Part shown: positions 32,634 through 42,118 of the stretch, piece after piece
How positions within the stretch are numbered: position 1 is the first letter of the stretch
Layout: every line of letters begins with the position of its first letter
Source: Jhaorihella thermophila
Lineage (GTDB): Bacteria > Pseudomonadota > Alphaproteobacteria > Rhodobacterales > Rhodobacteraceae
Direction of reading: 5' to 3'
NCBI RefSeq assembly: GCF_900108275.1
Contig: NZ_FNVD01000007.1
Coordinates: 124,001-188,000, forward strand
DNA: 64,000 nucleotides
Made by a program: the position numbers and the translations under genes
The notes under the pieces: model-generated
What the model was told of the DNA's origin: nothing
The model's database searches: none
Seen by the model: only the letters and a program-made list of their open reading frames with translations

Positions 32634-33562
32634 TCGCTCCAGCCGCCCGCGGGGGTCTGGACGAAGGCATCGGCGCATTGCTTGGCCAGCGCCCGCACCC
32701 GGCCGATATAGGCCTGCCGTTCGGTGACCGAGATCACCCCGCGCGCGTCCAGAAGGTTGAAGATGTGGCTGGCCTTGATGCACTGGTCATAGGCGGGATG
32801 GGCCATGATGATCCGCTTGCCGGTCTTGGGGTCTATGGCGGGCTGGGACAGGATCGCCAGACATTCCTGCTCGGCCTCTTCGAAATGGCGCAGCAGCATG
32901 TCCGTATCGGCCACGTCGAAGTTCCAGCGCGCGTATTCCTCTTCGGTCTGGCGGAACACGTCGCCATAGGTCAGCGGGATCGGCGCGTCGGGATCGTTGA
33001 ACGGCATGTCCATCACATGCTCGATGCCCAGCACATACATCGCCAGCCGTTCGAGCCCATAGGTCAACTCGCCCGAAACGGGTCGGCAGTCATGCCCACC
33101 GACCTGCTGGAAATAGGTGAACTGGCTGACCTCCATGCCGTCGCACCAGACCTCCCAGCCCAGCCCCCAGGCGCCCAGCGTGGGGCTTTCCCAGTCGTCC
33201 TCGACGAAACGGATGTCGTGCAGGTTCATGTCGATGCCGATCGCCTGGAGCGATCCCAGATACAGATCCTGCAGATCCGGCGGGCTGGGCTTGATGAGCA
33301 CCTGATACTGGTAATAGTGCTGCAGCCGGTTGGGGTTTTCGCCATAGCGCCCGTCGGTGGGCCGGCGCGAGGGCTGCACATAGGCCGCCGCCCAGGGCGC
33401 GGTCCCGAGGCTGCGCAGCGTGGTCGCGGGGTGGAAGGTGCCGGCGCCCACCTCCATGTCATAGGGCTGCAGGACGGCGCAGCCCTTGTCGGCCCAGTAA
33501 TTCTGAAGCCGCAGGATGATCTCCTGGAAAGAGCGCGGCGCGCTGGTCGTGTCGGTCATCAT
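32630..33562 (-). CDS. glyQ: Glycine--tRNA ligase alpha subunit
   Basis: The catalytic alpha subunit of the heterotetrameric glycyl-tRNA synthetase. The 310-aa protein has the family N-terminus [17 protein letters not shown] and class II motifs including [14 protein letters not shown] and the [11 protein letters not shown] strand. Two adjacent ATGs (33562 and 33559) are possible starts. It is the first gene of glyQ-(membrane protein)-glyS. Confidence 0.97.
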   Translation of the reverse strand: MMTDTTSAPRSFQEIILRLQNYWADKGCAVLQPYDMEVGAGTFHPATTLRSLGTAPWAAAYVQPSRRPTDGRYGENPNRLQHYYQYQVLIKPSPPDLQDLYLGSLQAIGIDMNLHDIRFVEDDWESPTLGAWGLGWEVWCDGMEVSQFTYFQQVGGHDCRPVSGELTYGLERLAMYVLGIEHVMDMPFNDPDAPIPLTYGDVFRQTEEEYARWNFDVADTDMLLRHFEEAEQECLAILSQPAIDPKTGKRIIMAHPAYDQCIKASHIFNLLDARGVISVTERQAYIGRVRALAKQCADAFVQTPAGGWSE

Positions 33563-33754
33563 TCACCCCTTGTTGCGGCCCCGGATCCTGCACCCGGAGA
33601 GGCCCACGCGAATGCGTGCCTTTCCTATGCAAGCGCCGGTGCGGGGTCAACGGCGCAAATCCCCGCCCCGAAGGGGAATTACGGCGTGGAATTCGATGCG
33701 CAAACCTGCTTTATCCTTGGTGAACATTTCCAGCGCCAGAGGCAAGAAGTCGAT

Positions 33755-35479
33755 ATGAAGAGTGCATTGACCACGTTTTTTATGCTGATCTGGATCATGC
33801 TGCGTCCGGCGGCCGCGCAGCAGGCCACTTGGATCCAGATCGAGGCGCAACCCAGCCTGCGCGCCGCGCAGGATCGCGCGCGGTATTTCTCCGAACGGCT
33901 CGAGGACGTGCACGGATTTGCGCTGGGCGGGGGCTGGTATGGCATCATGGTCGGCCCCTACAGCCGCGCCGATGCCGAACGCGCGCTGCGCCTCTACAAG
34001 GCCGAGGGCCGCATTCCGGGCGATTCCTTTCTGTATCAGGGCGCTGCGCTGGGGGCGCAATTCTGGCCGGTTGGCAGGACACCGGCCACGGCACGGGCCG
34101 CGACACCGACCCCCGCCGCGACCTCAACCCCACAACCGCAGGCCACCGCCCTGCCCAACGAAACCCCGGCGCAGGCGCGGCGCAGCGAACGACTGTTGAG
34201 CGCGCAGGAGCGGCGTGCGTTGCAGATCGCGCTCAGGGCGGCGGGGTTCTACAACTCGACCATCGACGGCGTGTTCGGACGCGGCACGCGGGCGGCGATG
34301 GCCGACTGGCAGGCGGCGCGGGGGTATGAACCCACAGGCATCCTGACCACGGCCCAGCGCAAGGCGCTGATGGACGAATACAACGCGCCGCTGATTTCGG
34401 TGGGGATGCAGCGCGTGCTGGACCCGCAGGCGGGGATCGAGATCGCGATGCCGACCAGGGAGGTGAAGTTTTCCCGCTATGAACCGCCTTTTGCCCATTA
34501 TGAGAGCGCGGGCGATCTGGGCGTGCGGCTGATCCTCATCAGCCAGCCGGGCGATCGGGCGACCCTCTATGGTCTGTATGACATCCTGCAGACGCTGAAG
34601 ATCGTGCCGCTGGAGGGTGAGCGCAAGCGTGGCAAGACCGATTTCGTGATCGAGGGGCGCGGCAATGGCATCGTCACCCATGCCGAGGCCAGCCTGAAGG
34701 ACGGGCAGGTAAAGGGATTCATCCTGGTCTGGCCGCAAGGCGACGAGGATAGGCGCGCCCGCGTTCTGGCCGAGATGAAGGCGAGCTTCACCCGAACGGA
34801 GGCGGTTCTGGACCCGGCCGCGGGGGGCGACGCCGAACAGCATGTCGATCTGGTCTCGGGCCTGGAGCTACGCAAGCCGCGCCTGTCGCGGTCGGGTTTC
34901 TTCGTGGACGAAAAGGGCACGGTCGTGACCACCGCCGAGGCGGTGCAGGGCTGCACCCGCGTGACGATCGCCGAGGACTACCCCACCCGCGTGGCGGCGG
35001 TGGATGCCGCGCTGGGCGTGGCGGTTCTGACCCCCGAGGAACCGCTGGCGCCCTCCGTCGTGGCCCGGTTCCGCGCCGGCACGCCACGGCTGCAATCCGA
35101 GGTCGCGGTGGCCGGATATTCCTATGAGGGTGCGCTCGGCGCGCCCTCGCTGACATGGGGGAAGCTGGCCGACATCTCGGGCCTGAATGGCGAGCGCGAG
35201 CTTGACCGCCTGGCACTGGCCGCGCTGCCCGGAGATGCGGGCGGGCCGGTCATGGACACAGGCGGCAACGTGATCGGCATGCTGCTGCCCGACCCCGGCG
35301 GCGCGCGGACGTTGCCGAAACGGGTGAGCCTTGCCGCCGATGCGCAGGCGATCCGGGAGGTACTGGATGCAGCGGGCCTCAGTCCCGCAGACGCGGAGCT
35401 GGCTGCCGGAGAGCTTTCGCCGGACGCGCTGGCGCGCCGGGCTGACCGGATGACCGTTCTGATCAGCTGCTGGAAGTGA
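33755..35479 (+). CDS. SPOR, peptidoglycan-binding and degenerate trypsin-like protein
   Basis: A 574-aa exported protein with a signal peptide to about residue 21. Residues 23-105 form a SPOR-like domain (ATWIQIEAQPSLRAAQDRA, GIMVGPYSRADAERAL). A Pro/Thr/Ala linker follows, then a PG_binding_1 domain (about 148-210). The C-terminal 200 residues follow a trypsin/DegP-type chymotrypsin fold, but the expected catalytic positions read TTAEAV (usually xxAHxV), ALGVAVL (usually xDLALL) and GDAGGPV (usually GDSGGPV). It appears proteolytically dead and may be a cell-wall-bound scaffold or sensor. The start at 33755 is chosen because it opens the signal peptide; the frame runs open far upstream through glyQ shadow sequence. 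Confidence 0.87.
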   Translation: MKSALTTFFMLIWIMLRPAAAQQATWIQIEAQPSLRAAQDRARYFSERLEDVHGFALGGGWYGIMVGPYSRADAERALRLYKAEGRIPGDSFLYQGAALGAQFWPVGRTPATARAATPTPAATSTPQPQATALPNETPAQARRSERLLSAQERRALQIALRAAGFYNSTIDGVFGRGTRAAMADWQAARGYEPTGILTTAQRKALMDEYNAPLISVGMQRVLDPQAGIEIAMPTREVKFSRYEPPFAHYESAGDLGVRLILISQPGDRATLYGLYDILQTLKIVPLEGERKRGKTDFVIEGRGNGIVTHAEASLKDGQVKGFILVWPQGDEDRRARVLAEMKASFTRTEAVLDPAAGGDAEQHVDLVSGLELRKPRLSRSGFFVDEKGTVVTTAEAVQGCTRVTIAEDYPTRVAAVDAALGVAVLTPEEPLAPSVVARFRAGTPRLQSEVAVAGYSYEGALGAPSLTWGKLADISGLNGERELDRLALAALPGDAGGPVMDTGGNVIGMLLPDPGGARTLPKRVSLAADAQAIREVLDAAGLSPADAELAAGELSPDALARRADRMTVLISCWK

Positions 35480-35531
35480 GGCGAGCGAGCGAAGTCGCTG
35501 CCTTTTGCGCTCTGACGGAAGACGTCAGTCC

Positions 35532-35614
35532 GGTTTCGGATTGGCTGCGCCAATCCGACCGATGCGGGGGGCTTTGCCCCCCGCGCCCCCCAGAGTATTT
35601 GGGGCAAGATGAAG
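35532..35614 (+). repeat. Dispersed twin-hairpin repeat, copy 7
   Basis: Variant first hairpin GGATTGGC/GCCAATCC with compensating changes in both arms, then GCGGGGGGC/GCCCCCCGC, then a type B tail (GAGTATTTGGGGCAAGATGAAG). It lies in the convergent gap before the TPP enzyme gene. Confidence 0.87.
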
Positions 35615-35661
35615 GGAACGGGCAGCATGCCCGGCCCCGACCGCCCGCAAATGCGTTGGTG

Positions 35662-37269
35662 TCACGCCGCGGCAAGCCCGGGGGTGAGCCGGATCAGCGT
35701 CGGCCGATCGGCGGCGAAGGCCGCGCGGACCGTTTCCTGCATCTCCGTCAATGTGGCCGGGGCGGCGGCGTTGGCACCGTAGGCCCGGGCCAGCGTGCAG
35801 AAATCCGGGTTGTGCGCAATCACCGCGTTGGGGGCGATCTGCGCGGCGACCATGCTGTCCTCGATCTCGCCCAGCTTGCCATTGTCCCACAGGATGATCG
35901 GCAGCGGCAGCCCAAGTTCGACCGCCGCGCCCAGTTCCTGAAGGGTAAACTGAAAGCCGTAGTCGCCGGCGATGGCCATGGTCGGCAGGCCGGCCGCGTG
36001 CCGCGCCACCGCGCCGCCGATCGCCGCCGGCAGCGCATAGCCCAGCGTGCCGAATCCGGTCGGGTGGTGCCAGTGGCCGGGGCGGTCCATGTCCCAGACC
36101 TCCTTGGCGACATAGGCGAACTGGGTCATGTCGGAATAGATCATCGTGCCTTCGGGCGTGCAGGCGCGCAGGGCATCGCAGACCGGCACGATGCCGGGGC
36201 GTTCGGCATCCGACTCGGCCCGCCAGCGGGCACGGGCGGTGGTGGCCTCCTGCGCCGTCCAGCCGGTGGCGGGCGACGCATCGGCGGTGGCCCGGTCGAG
36301 CGCGCGCAGGAAATCGCCCGCATCCGCGAGCAGCCGCAAATCGGCCCGGTGGCGGTCGGAAAGAACCTGGGGGTCGATGTCCACCCGCACCAGGGGCGCG
36401 GTGTGGCCCAGGCGGTCGCGCCAGAGGTCCACCTCGGCCAGTTCGGTGCCCACGGCAATCACGAGATCGGCGCTGGCGACGATCTCGGCGCTGGCCGGGC
36501 GTGGCAGGGTGGCGCCGAAGTTCAGCGGATGATCCGGACCGACGATCCCGCGCCCGGCATAGGTTTCGAACACCGCCGCCCCGAGGCGGTTGAGCAGCGC
36601 ACGCCATCCGGGCTGCCGCGCGCCGCCGCCCAGGATGAAGAGCGGACGGCGGGCGCAGGCCAGCCGCGCGGCCAGATCGCCCAGATCCAGCGCAGCGGGC
36701 ATGCGCCGGGCCGGTTCACCGCGCGCGGGCGCGGGCGGGGCGTCGGCCTCCAGCAGACGGATCGGCACCTGGATGTGGCGCGGGCGCGGGCGGGCGGTGG
36801 CGAATTCGTCCAGCGCCCGGTCGATCAGGGCATAGGCGGCCCGAGCATCAGGCGCCTGTTCGGACCATTCGCAGACGGTTGCGGCGGCGGCGCGCTGGTC
36901 GCGCATCTGGTGCAACTGCCCGCGCAGGGACACCGCATCGTCAAGACAGGACGAGATCACCAGCATCGGCACCGAATCCGAATACGCCTGCCCCATCGGC
37001 GTCATGATGTTGCACAGACCGGGGCCGGTGATGACATAGGCCACGCCCGGTTTGCCGGTCGCGCGGGCATAGCCGTCGGCCATGAACCCCGCACCCTGTT
37101 CGTGACGCGCCAGCACATGGGTCAGACCGGCCTCTTCGATGCCGCGATACATTTCCTGATTGTGCACGCCGGGGATGCCGAAGATGACCTCGACCCCGCG
37201 AGCCTTCAGCATGTGGGAAATCTGCGCCCCCAGCGGACGAACCGCCTGCGCGCCTTCGGATCTGGTCAT
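35662..37269 (-). CDS. Thiamine diphosphate-dependent 2-oxoacid decarboxylase (acetolactate synthase-like)
   Basis: A 535-aa TPP enzyme. The N-terminal domain has VIFGIPGVHNQEMYRGI with the catalytic glutamate in ARHEQGAGFMADGYAR. The central domain follows at about 190-325. The C-terminal TPP domain has GDYGFQFTLQELGAAVE and the NGKLGEI end of the TPP motif. The GVHN/YRGI and QLHQM features recall AruI-type 5-guanidino-2-oxopentanoate decarboxylases of arginine transamination, which would fit the arginine genes elsewhere in the window, but this is not proven. The start shares one base with the trkH stop (TGATG). Confidence 0.85.
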   Translation of the reverse strand: MTRSEGAQAVRPLGAQISHMLKARGVEVIFGIPGVHNQEMYRGIEEAGLTHVLARHEQGAGFMADGYARATGKPGVAYVITGPGLCNIMTPMGQAYSDSVPMLVISSCLDDAVSLRGQLHQMRDQRAAAATVCEWSEQAPDARAAYALIDRALDEFATARPRPRHIQVPIRLLEADAPPAPARGEPARRMPAALDLGDLAARLACARRPLFILGGGARQPGWRALLNRLGAAVFETYAGRGIVGPDHPLNFGATLPRPASAEIVASADLVIAVGTELAEVDLWRDRLGHTAPLVRVDIDPQVLSDRHRADLRLLADAGDFLRALDRATADASPATGWTAQEATTARARWRAESDAERPGIVPVCDALRACTPEGTMIYSDMTQFAYVAKEVWDMDRPGHWHHPTGFGTLGYALPAAIGGAVARHAAGLPTMAIAGDYGFQFTLQELGAAVELGLPLPIILWDNGKLGEIEDSMVAAQIAPNAVIAHNPDFCTLARAYGANAAAPATLTEMQETVRAAFAADRPTLIRLTPGLAAA

Positions 37270-38717
37270 CAGGCCCTCCAGAATCTTGCCGTGAAAATCG
37301 CATAGACCGACAGCACCTCGAGCCGCCCGATCAGCATCGCCGCGGACAAGAGCCACTTGGCCATCGGGTTCAGCCCCGCGAAATTGCCCGCTGGCCCGAT
37401 CTGATCGCCCAAACCGGGGCCGATATTGGCCAGCGCCGTGGCCGCGCCCGACACCGACGTGATGAAATCCAGTCCCGTCAGCGCCAGCGCCACCGAGAAC
37501 ACCCCCAGCGACACCACGAAGAACAGAAAGAACGCCATCACCGAACTGAGCACGTCCGGCGTCACCGGACGCCCCTGGTAATTGACCGGAAACACGCCGT
37601 GCGGATTGCGGATCCGCTTCATCTGCACCCGGATCGAGGAAAACAGCAGCTGATAGCGGAAGATCTTGACCGAACAGGCGGTCGAACCCGCGCAGCCGCC
37701 AATCAGCCCGATGAAAAAGAACAGCGCGATCAGGAAGCTGCCCCAGCCCATGTAGTCCACGCTGGCATAGCCGGTGCCGGTCAGGATCGACACGATGTTG
37801 AACAGCGCCTCGCGGAAGGCCTGTTCCCAGTGATGCGGAAAGATCCGGGTCAGCACGAAGGCGGTCAGCACCACCAGCACGAGGATCGTCAGAAGGAAGG
37901 CGCGCACCTGCGTGTCCCGGAACAGCGCCCCTGTATTGCCGTTGACCATCTGCACATAGCGGACGAAGGGCAGCGCGGCGAGAATCATGAAGACCGACGC
38001 CGCATATTCCGGCGCGCCCGAAAAGGTGCCGAAGGAGGCGTCGTAATTGGCGAACCCGCCGGTGGACACGGTGGTGAGAGCATGCACGATCGCGTCGAAA
38101 GGTTTCATGCCCAGGCCCAGATAGGTCAGCGTGCAGGCAATGGTCAGCCCGATATAGATGGTCGAGATCTGCGCCGAGATCTGAGCCGCGCGGGGCAGGA
38201 TCTTGCCCATCGTATCAAAGGCCTCGGTGCGAAATATCTGCATGCCGCCGACGCGCAGTTCGGGCAGGAACACCATCGCCACGACGATGATGCCGATGCC
38301 GCCCAGCCATTGCAGGATGCCGCGCCACAGCAGGATGCCGCTGGGCAGATCGTCCAACCCCGAGATCACGGTCGAGCCGGTGGTGGTCAGGCCCGACATC
38401 GCCTCGAAGAAGGCATCGGTCAGGGACAGTTCGGTCGCGCCCAGCATCAGCGGCAGCGCTCCGAACAGCGGCAGCGCCGCCCAGACGATGGTGGCGATCA
38501 GAAAGGTCTGCTGAAGCGTGAGCCGGTCGCGCACCCCGTTGGCGCAGCTCAGCGCGACGAGGCTGCCGATCAGCACCGTGATCGTGCCGCTTTCCAGAAA
38601 GACCGGCCAGTGGCCGTTTCCCTCGACGAGGTCGGCCAGCAAGGGCAGGCTCATGGTCGCGCCAAGGATGGCGACCAGCAGGCCGATCACGTATCCGACG
38701 GGGCGCAGGTCCAGCAT
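37269..38717 (-). CDS. trkH: TrkH-type potassium uptake channel
   Basis: A 482-aa inner-membrane K+ transporter. The four pore-loop filter segments are recognisable: TTTGSTV, VSTGGF, LTGTGYAS and ANIGPGLG, each between paired helices. No trkA (NAD-binding regulatory subunit) lies next to it, so that partner must be encoded elsewhere. Its stop codon is fused to the start of the downstream TPP enzyme, an unusual partner. Confidence 0.95.
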   Translation of the reverse strand: MLDLRPVGYVIGLLVAILGATMSLPLLADLVEGNGHWPVFLESGTITVLIGSLVALSCANGVRDRLTLQQTFLIATIVWAALPLFGALPLMLGATELSLTDAFFEAMSGLTTTGSTVISGLDDLPSGILLWRGILQWLGGIGIIVVAMVFLPELRVGGMQIFRTEAFDTMGKILPRAAQISAQISTIYIGLTIACTLTYLGLGMKPFDAIVHALTTVSTGGFANYDASFGTFSGAPEYAASVFMILAALPFVRYVQMVNGNTGALFRDTQVRAFLLTILVLVVLTAFVLTRIFPHHWEQAFREALFNIVSILTGTGYASVDYMGWGSFLIALFFFIGLIGGCAGSTACSVKIFRYQLLFSSIRVQMKRIRNPHGVFPVNYQGRPVTPDVLSSVMAFFLFFVVSLGVFSVALALTGLDFITSVSGAATALANIGPGLGDQIGPAGNFAGLNPMAKWLLSAAMLIGRLEVLSVYAIFTARFWRA

Positions 38718-38799
38718 GGCCCGCAGGGTTGGCGGGTCCGGGCCGGACTGTCAAGCAGCCCGGACCAGCCGCGCCGAGGTTTCCGGCGGCAACGCCGGG

Positions 38800-39387
38800 T
38801 CAGCCGCGCGAGCCCTTGTCGGGCGCCGGCATCGAGGGCGGCGGCGACGGTGCGCGCTTGCGACGAGGCGAGGGATCGGGCGCGGACTTGGGCTCCGGTT
38901 CGGCTTTGGACCTGGGGTTCGGCATCGCCGCTTGGGTCGCGGGCTTGGGATCGGGTTTGGCGGCTGACTTGGGCGCGGGCTTCGAATCGGCCTTGACCGC
39001 GGATTTCGGCGCGGGTTTCTCCGCAGCGCCGGCCGTGTTGGTGGCAGATTTCACTGCGGCCTGCCGCGGCTTGGGCGCCGGTTTCGAATCGGCGGTAGTG
39101 GGTGTCGCGGCCGCCTTGCGCGCGGCGCTGGCTGGAACGGCTTTCTTCGCTGCGGGCTGGTCCGCCGAAACTTTCGGCACGCTCTTGCGCTTGCACGCAC
39201 GCGGTTTCGCCTTCGTCGGCGCGGGAGGCACAGGGCGCGCCACGCTCCAGACCGCGAGGGCGGCCTTCTGCATCTGCAAGGTCGCCTCGGTCATGGACTG
39301 CGCAAGTTCCATCTGCGCAGCCAACGCCTCGCCCGCCACGCGGATTGCCGCCGCCTGCAACTCCATCGGATTCGGGAACGGTGTCAT
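38800..39387 (-). CDS. Phasin-like N-terminus with Ala/Lys/Pro-rich basic tail
   Basis: A 195-aa protein. Residues 1-52 look like one amphipathic helix (QAAAIRVAGEALAAQMELAQ, then MTEATLQMQKAALAVW), similar in style to granule-binding phasins. Residues 55-195 are low-complexity, with KPAPKSA-type units repeated and few hydrophobics, giving a strong positive charge as in histone H1-like tails. Neither part is enough to name a family. It may bind DNA or polyhydroxyalkanoate granules. It stands alone between folE2 and trkH. Confidence 0.65.
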   Translation of the reverse strand: MTPFPNPMELQAAAIRVAGEALAAQMELAQSMTEATLQMQKAALAVWSVARPVPPAPTKAKPRACKRKSVPKVSADQPAAKKAVPASAARKAAATPTTADSKPAPKPRQAAVKSATNTAGAAEKPAPKSAVKADSKPAPKSAAKPDPKPATQAAMPNPRSKAEPEPKSAPDPSPRRKRAPSPPPSMPAPDKGSRG

Positions 39388-39533
39388 GTCCTGTCACTCC
39401 TGTTCAGGGTCAGGGCGACTCCGGATCGACGCGGGACGGCGAGCGGAGTCGCGTCTCATCCCGATCATAACGCGAATCTTTCGCGATTGCAGAACAATTT
39501 GCCGCAGCGCAGCGATTCCGTGCGAATTCCGGC

Positions 39534-40637
39534 TCAGCCGACGTGGAACAGCGTGGAAAACAGGCGCGGATCCAGGCTCGTCGCGGCGAAGGTCTCGCCC
39601 TCGGTCAGGATGCTGACCGCATCGTGGCTGTGCAGGCTCTCCTGATGGCTGGCGACGATACGGAAATCGCCGATGCGCGGATCGGCCCGCAACTGTTCGC
39701 AGAACAGGCGCGCCGCGTCCTCGACGAAGATCGGGTTGGCGGCGTTCAGCTCGGCAAAGGCCTGCTCGTCTTCGCGCTTGACCATGACCTGGGTTTCGGT
39801 CGGCACCGCGCGGCGGGACAGTTCGATCAGATCCTCGAACCACAGGCAGGGACCGTCGCAATTCACCTGGACGGATATCCGCGCCACCGACCGCTGCGAA
39901 TGCGGCGTGGCCAGCTGACCGCGCTGCGATCGGGCATGTTCGCTGAGTTCCAGCGAACAGGGACAGGTCGAGGAATAGACATAGTCGAGATGCATGAACT
40001 TCTGCCGCACCCCGCCCATGTCCACCAGCTCCAGCGCGATGTCGTAATACTGATAGCCCGACAGCCCCGACCGCAGGCTTTCCACCTTCATCGGGAAGGA
40101 AAACCGCATCATGATCCGGGCGTCGAAACTGTCCAGATCGGTCATGTAGTCGTCCAGCGCGTGTTCCATCACCTCGAAGCTGAACGTGCGCTCGGCATGG
40201 CGATAGAAGCTGCGCATGATCCGCGACATGTTGATGCCCTTCTTTTCGGCGTCGAGGCTCACGGTGCCGGTCACGCTGGTCTCCAGCGTCACGTCGCCGT
40301 TGTCGCGGGTGTGGAACCGGATCGGCAGGCGGAAATTCGAGATCCCCACATGCTCGATATGCTGCTTGGCGCCTCGGATCAGGCTGGAGGGCCCGTTCTG
40401 CAGATCGGGCAGCGTGGCCTTGTAGGCGTGATCGGCATCGAATTCATGCGGATAGTCGCGCGACAGATCCGGATAGTTCGACACCGCGCGCCCCGGCAGA
40501 AGGCGCGCGATGGCCGGATCGAGATTGGAGATCTCGGTCGGCGAAGCCGTCGCGGCCCATGTCCGCAACAGGTCGAGCGCCGCCGCGGCCGCTTCCTGAT
40601 CTGGCGTCTTTTCGATGTCGCGGGTCTGAAGGTTCAT
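39534..40637 (-). CDS. folE2: GTP cyclohydrolase FolE2 (type IB)
   Basis: Converts GTP to dihydroneopterin triphosphate for folate and queuosine synthesis; type IB enzymes tolerate zinc shortage. At 367 aa it is about 60-100 residues longer than short FolE2 proteins because of an N-terminal region. Signature segments are STCPCSLELSEHARSQRGQ and HSQRSVARI, holding the metal-binding Cys and His, and EDAARLFCEQL. No canonical FolE is seen here. The region upstream holds no gene for about 600 bp. Confidence 0.94.
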   Translation of the reverse strand: MNLQTRDIEKTPDQEAAAAALDLLRTWAATASPTEISNLDPAIARLLPGRAVSNYPDLSRDYPHEFDADHAYKATLPDLQNGPSSLIRGAKQHIEHVGISNFRLPIRFHTRDNGDVTLETSVTGTVSLDAEKKGINMSRIMRSFYRHAERTFSFEVMEHALDDYMTDLDSFDARIMMRFSFPMKVESLRSGLSGYQYYDIALELVDMGGVRQKFMHLDYVYSSTCPCSLELSEHARSQRGQLATPHSQRSVARISVQVNCDGPCLWFEDLIELSRRAVPTETQVMVKREDEQAFAELNAANPIFVEDAARLFCEQLRADPRIGDFRIVASHQESLHSHDAVSILTEGETFAATSLDPRLFSTLFHVG

Positions 40638-41233
40638 GCGCGTTTCCCCCTGATCGCAGGTTCGGACCTCAAGATATGCTCGCAGCCCCGCAGTTTCCAA
40701 CATTTTGTTCAAGATTACGCCTCCGGGTGCGAACCGACTCAGATTTCACCGGCCATCGCCAGAGACGCCCCGCCCGAAACGTCCCGCGCTTCGTTCCGGT
40801 TGAAAATGCCCCCAGTCCGTTGGTGATGTGGCGGCGAGCCGTGGGCGCGGGTGGCGTTCGAGTCCACCGGCGGTCATGACGCGCTGCTGTGTGCAGCGCC
40901 GACGCGGGCCGGCAACGCATCGCCGGGGCTGCAAACCGCTGCGCGATGCGCTTTCCATGTCGGCGTTCTCGGCCGCCTGCCATGACCCCGGCGTGCGAGC
41001 CTTCTCCGAAAGGCGCGGGGCCGGGGGCAAGGCCCCAGGCAGACCATCATCGCCGCCGCGCGAAAGCTGCTGCGCGTCCTGAACGCAATGATCCGGGAAA
41101 ACAGACCGTATCACTGGGCCTGTGGAACGCACTTGCCGAAGAGGTGGGGGGCTTGCCCTCCCATATTGGCGGGAATGCTAATAACCGCGCCCCGCGCCGG
41201 TCGGATTTGCGCAGCCGATCCGAAGCGCCGGCC
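40638..41233. other. 596-bp intergenic region upstream of folE2
   Basis: This is the longest gap in the window. It contains a degenerate dispersed repeat (copy 8) beside map, a GGGGCC/GGCCCC hairpin near 41026-41041 and the folE2 promoter. Short open frames lack recognisable motifs. I see no tRNA, riboswitch or Zur site I could defend. Confidence 0.5.
41132..41224 (-). repeat. Dispersed repeat, copy 8 (degenerate)
   Basis: On the minus strand it has a TCGGATCGGC-type first hairpin (arms TTCGGATCGGCTGCGCAAATCCGA), then a diverged middle and a worn GGGCAAG region near CTTGCCGAAG. Only the first hairpin is well kept. Confidence 0.5.
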
Positions 41234-42049
41234 TCACACCTTGTAGGTCGGGTGGAATCTGCCCGCCGGCGACAGAGTGAAGATCTCGAACCCGTCCGCG
41301 GTCACGCCGATGGAATGTTCGAACTGCGCCGACAGCGACTTGTCGCGGGTCACCGCGGTCCAGTCATCAGCCAGGATCTTGGTCTCGGGACGGCCCAGGT
41401 TCACCATTGGCTCGATGGTGAAGAACATCCCTTCCTCCAGCACCGGCCCGGTGCCGGGGCGGCCGTAATGCAGCACGTTGGGCGGTGCGTGGAACACCTG
41501 CCCCAGCCCGTGCCCGCAGAAATCGCGCACCACGCTCATCCGGTGCGCCTCGACGAAGGACTGGATGGCGTGACCGATATCGCCGAAGGTATTGCCCGGC
41601 TTCACCATCTCGATCCCCTTGAACAGCGCGTCATGGGTGACTTGGATCAGCCGCTCGGCCTTGCGCGACAGCTTTCCCGCCACATACATCCGGCTTGTGT
41701 CGCCATACCAGCCATCCACGATCACCGTGACGTCGATATTCAGGATATCGCCGTCCTTCAGCACCTTGGGCCCCGGAATTCCGTGGCAGACCACATGATT
41801 GACCGAAATGCAGCTGGCGTGCTGATAGCCCTTGTAGCCGATCGTGGCCGAGGTCGCGCCCGCCTCTTCGATCATCCGCGTGATGATCCGGTCGATCTCG
41901 GCCGTGGTCTGGCCCGGAAAGACATGGGGGATGATGTCGTCCAGTATCTTTGCCGCAACCTGACCGGCCTTGCGCATGCCCGCGAAATCCGCGGGTTCAT
42001 GGATACGGATGCCGTCGCGGGTCACGCGACCATTCTTTGACTTGCGCAC
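41234..42049 (-). CDS. map: Methionine aminopeptidase, type I
   Basis: Removes initiator methionine from nascent proteins. The 271-aa length is normal. The five metal ligands of type I MetAP are in place: Asp in LNIDVTVI and GDTSRMY, His in GHGLGQ, Glu in TIEPMV, and Glu in QFEHSIGV. The substrate pocket HGIPGPKVL is also present. It is monocistronic here. Confidence 0.97.
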   Translation of the reverse strand: MRKSKNGRVTRDGIRIHEPADFAGMRKAGQVAAKILDDIIPHVFPGQTTAEIDRIITRMIEEAGATSATIGYKGYQHASCISVNHVVCHGIPGPKVLKDGDILNIDVTVIVDGWYGDTSRMYVAGKLSRKAERLIQVTHDALFKGIEMVKPGNTFGDIGHAIQSFVEAHRMSVVRDFCGHGLGQVFHAPPNVLHYGRPGTGPVLEEGMFFTIEPMVNLGRPETKILADDWTAVTRDKSLSAQFEHSIGVTADGFEIFTLSPAGRFHPTYKV

Positions 42050-42118
42050 GTTCCGGCCTCGCTCGATCGGTTCAACGGCCCTTATTTAGGCCCGCCGGCC
42101 GACAAAGGCCAGAGGGCT

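Noticed and set aside
32678-35479. A 933-aa open frame extending the SPOR protein upstream across glyQ
   Set aside because: The upstream 350 codons are antisense to glyQ. A clear signal peptide begins at 33755.
40780-40880. A tRNA-like patch (GGTGGCGTTCGAGTCCACC) in the folE2 upstream region
   Set aside because: The T-loop resemblance does not extend to a paired T-stem, and no acceptor or anticodon arms can be drawn.
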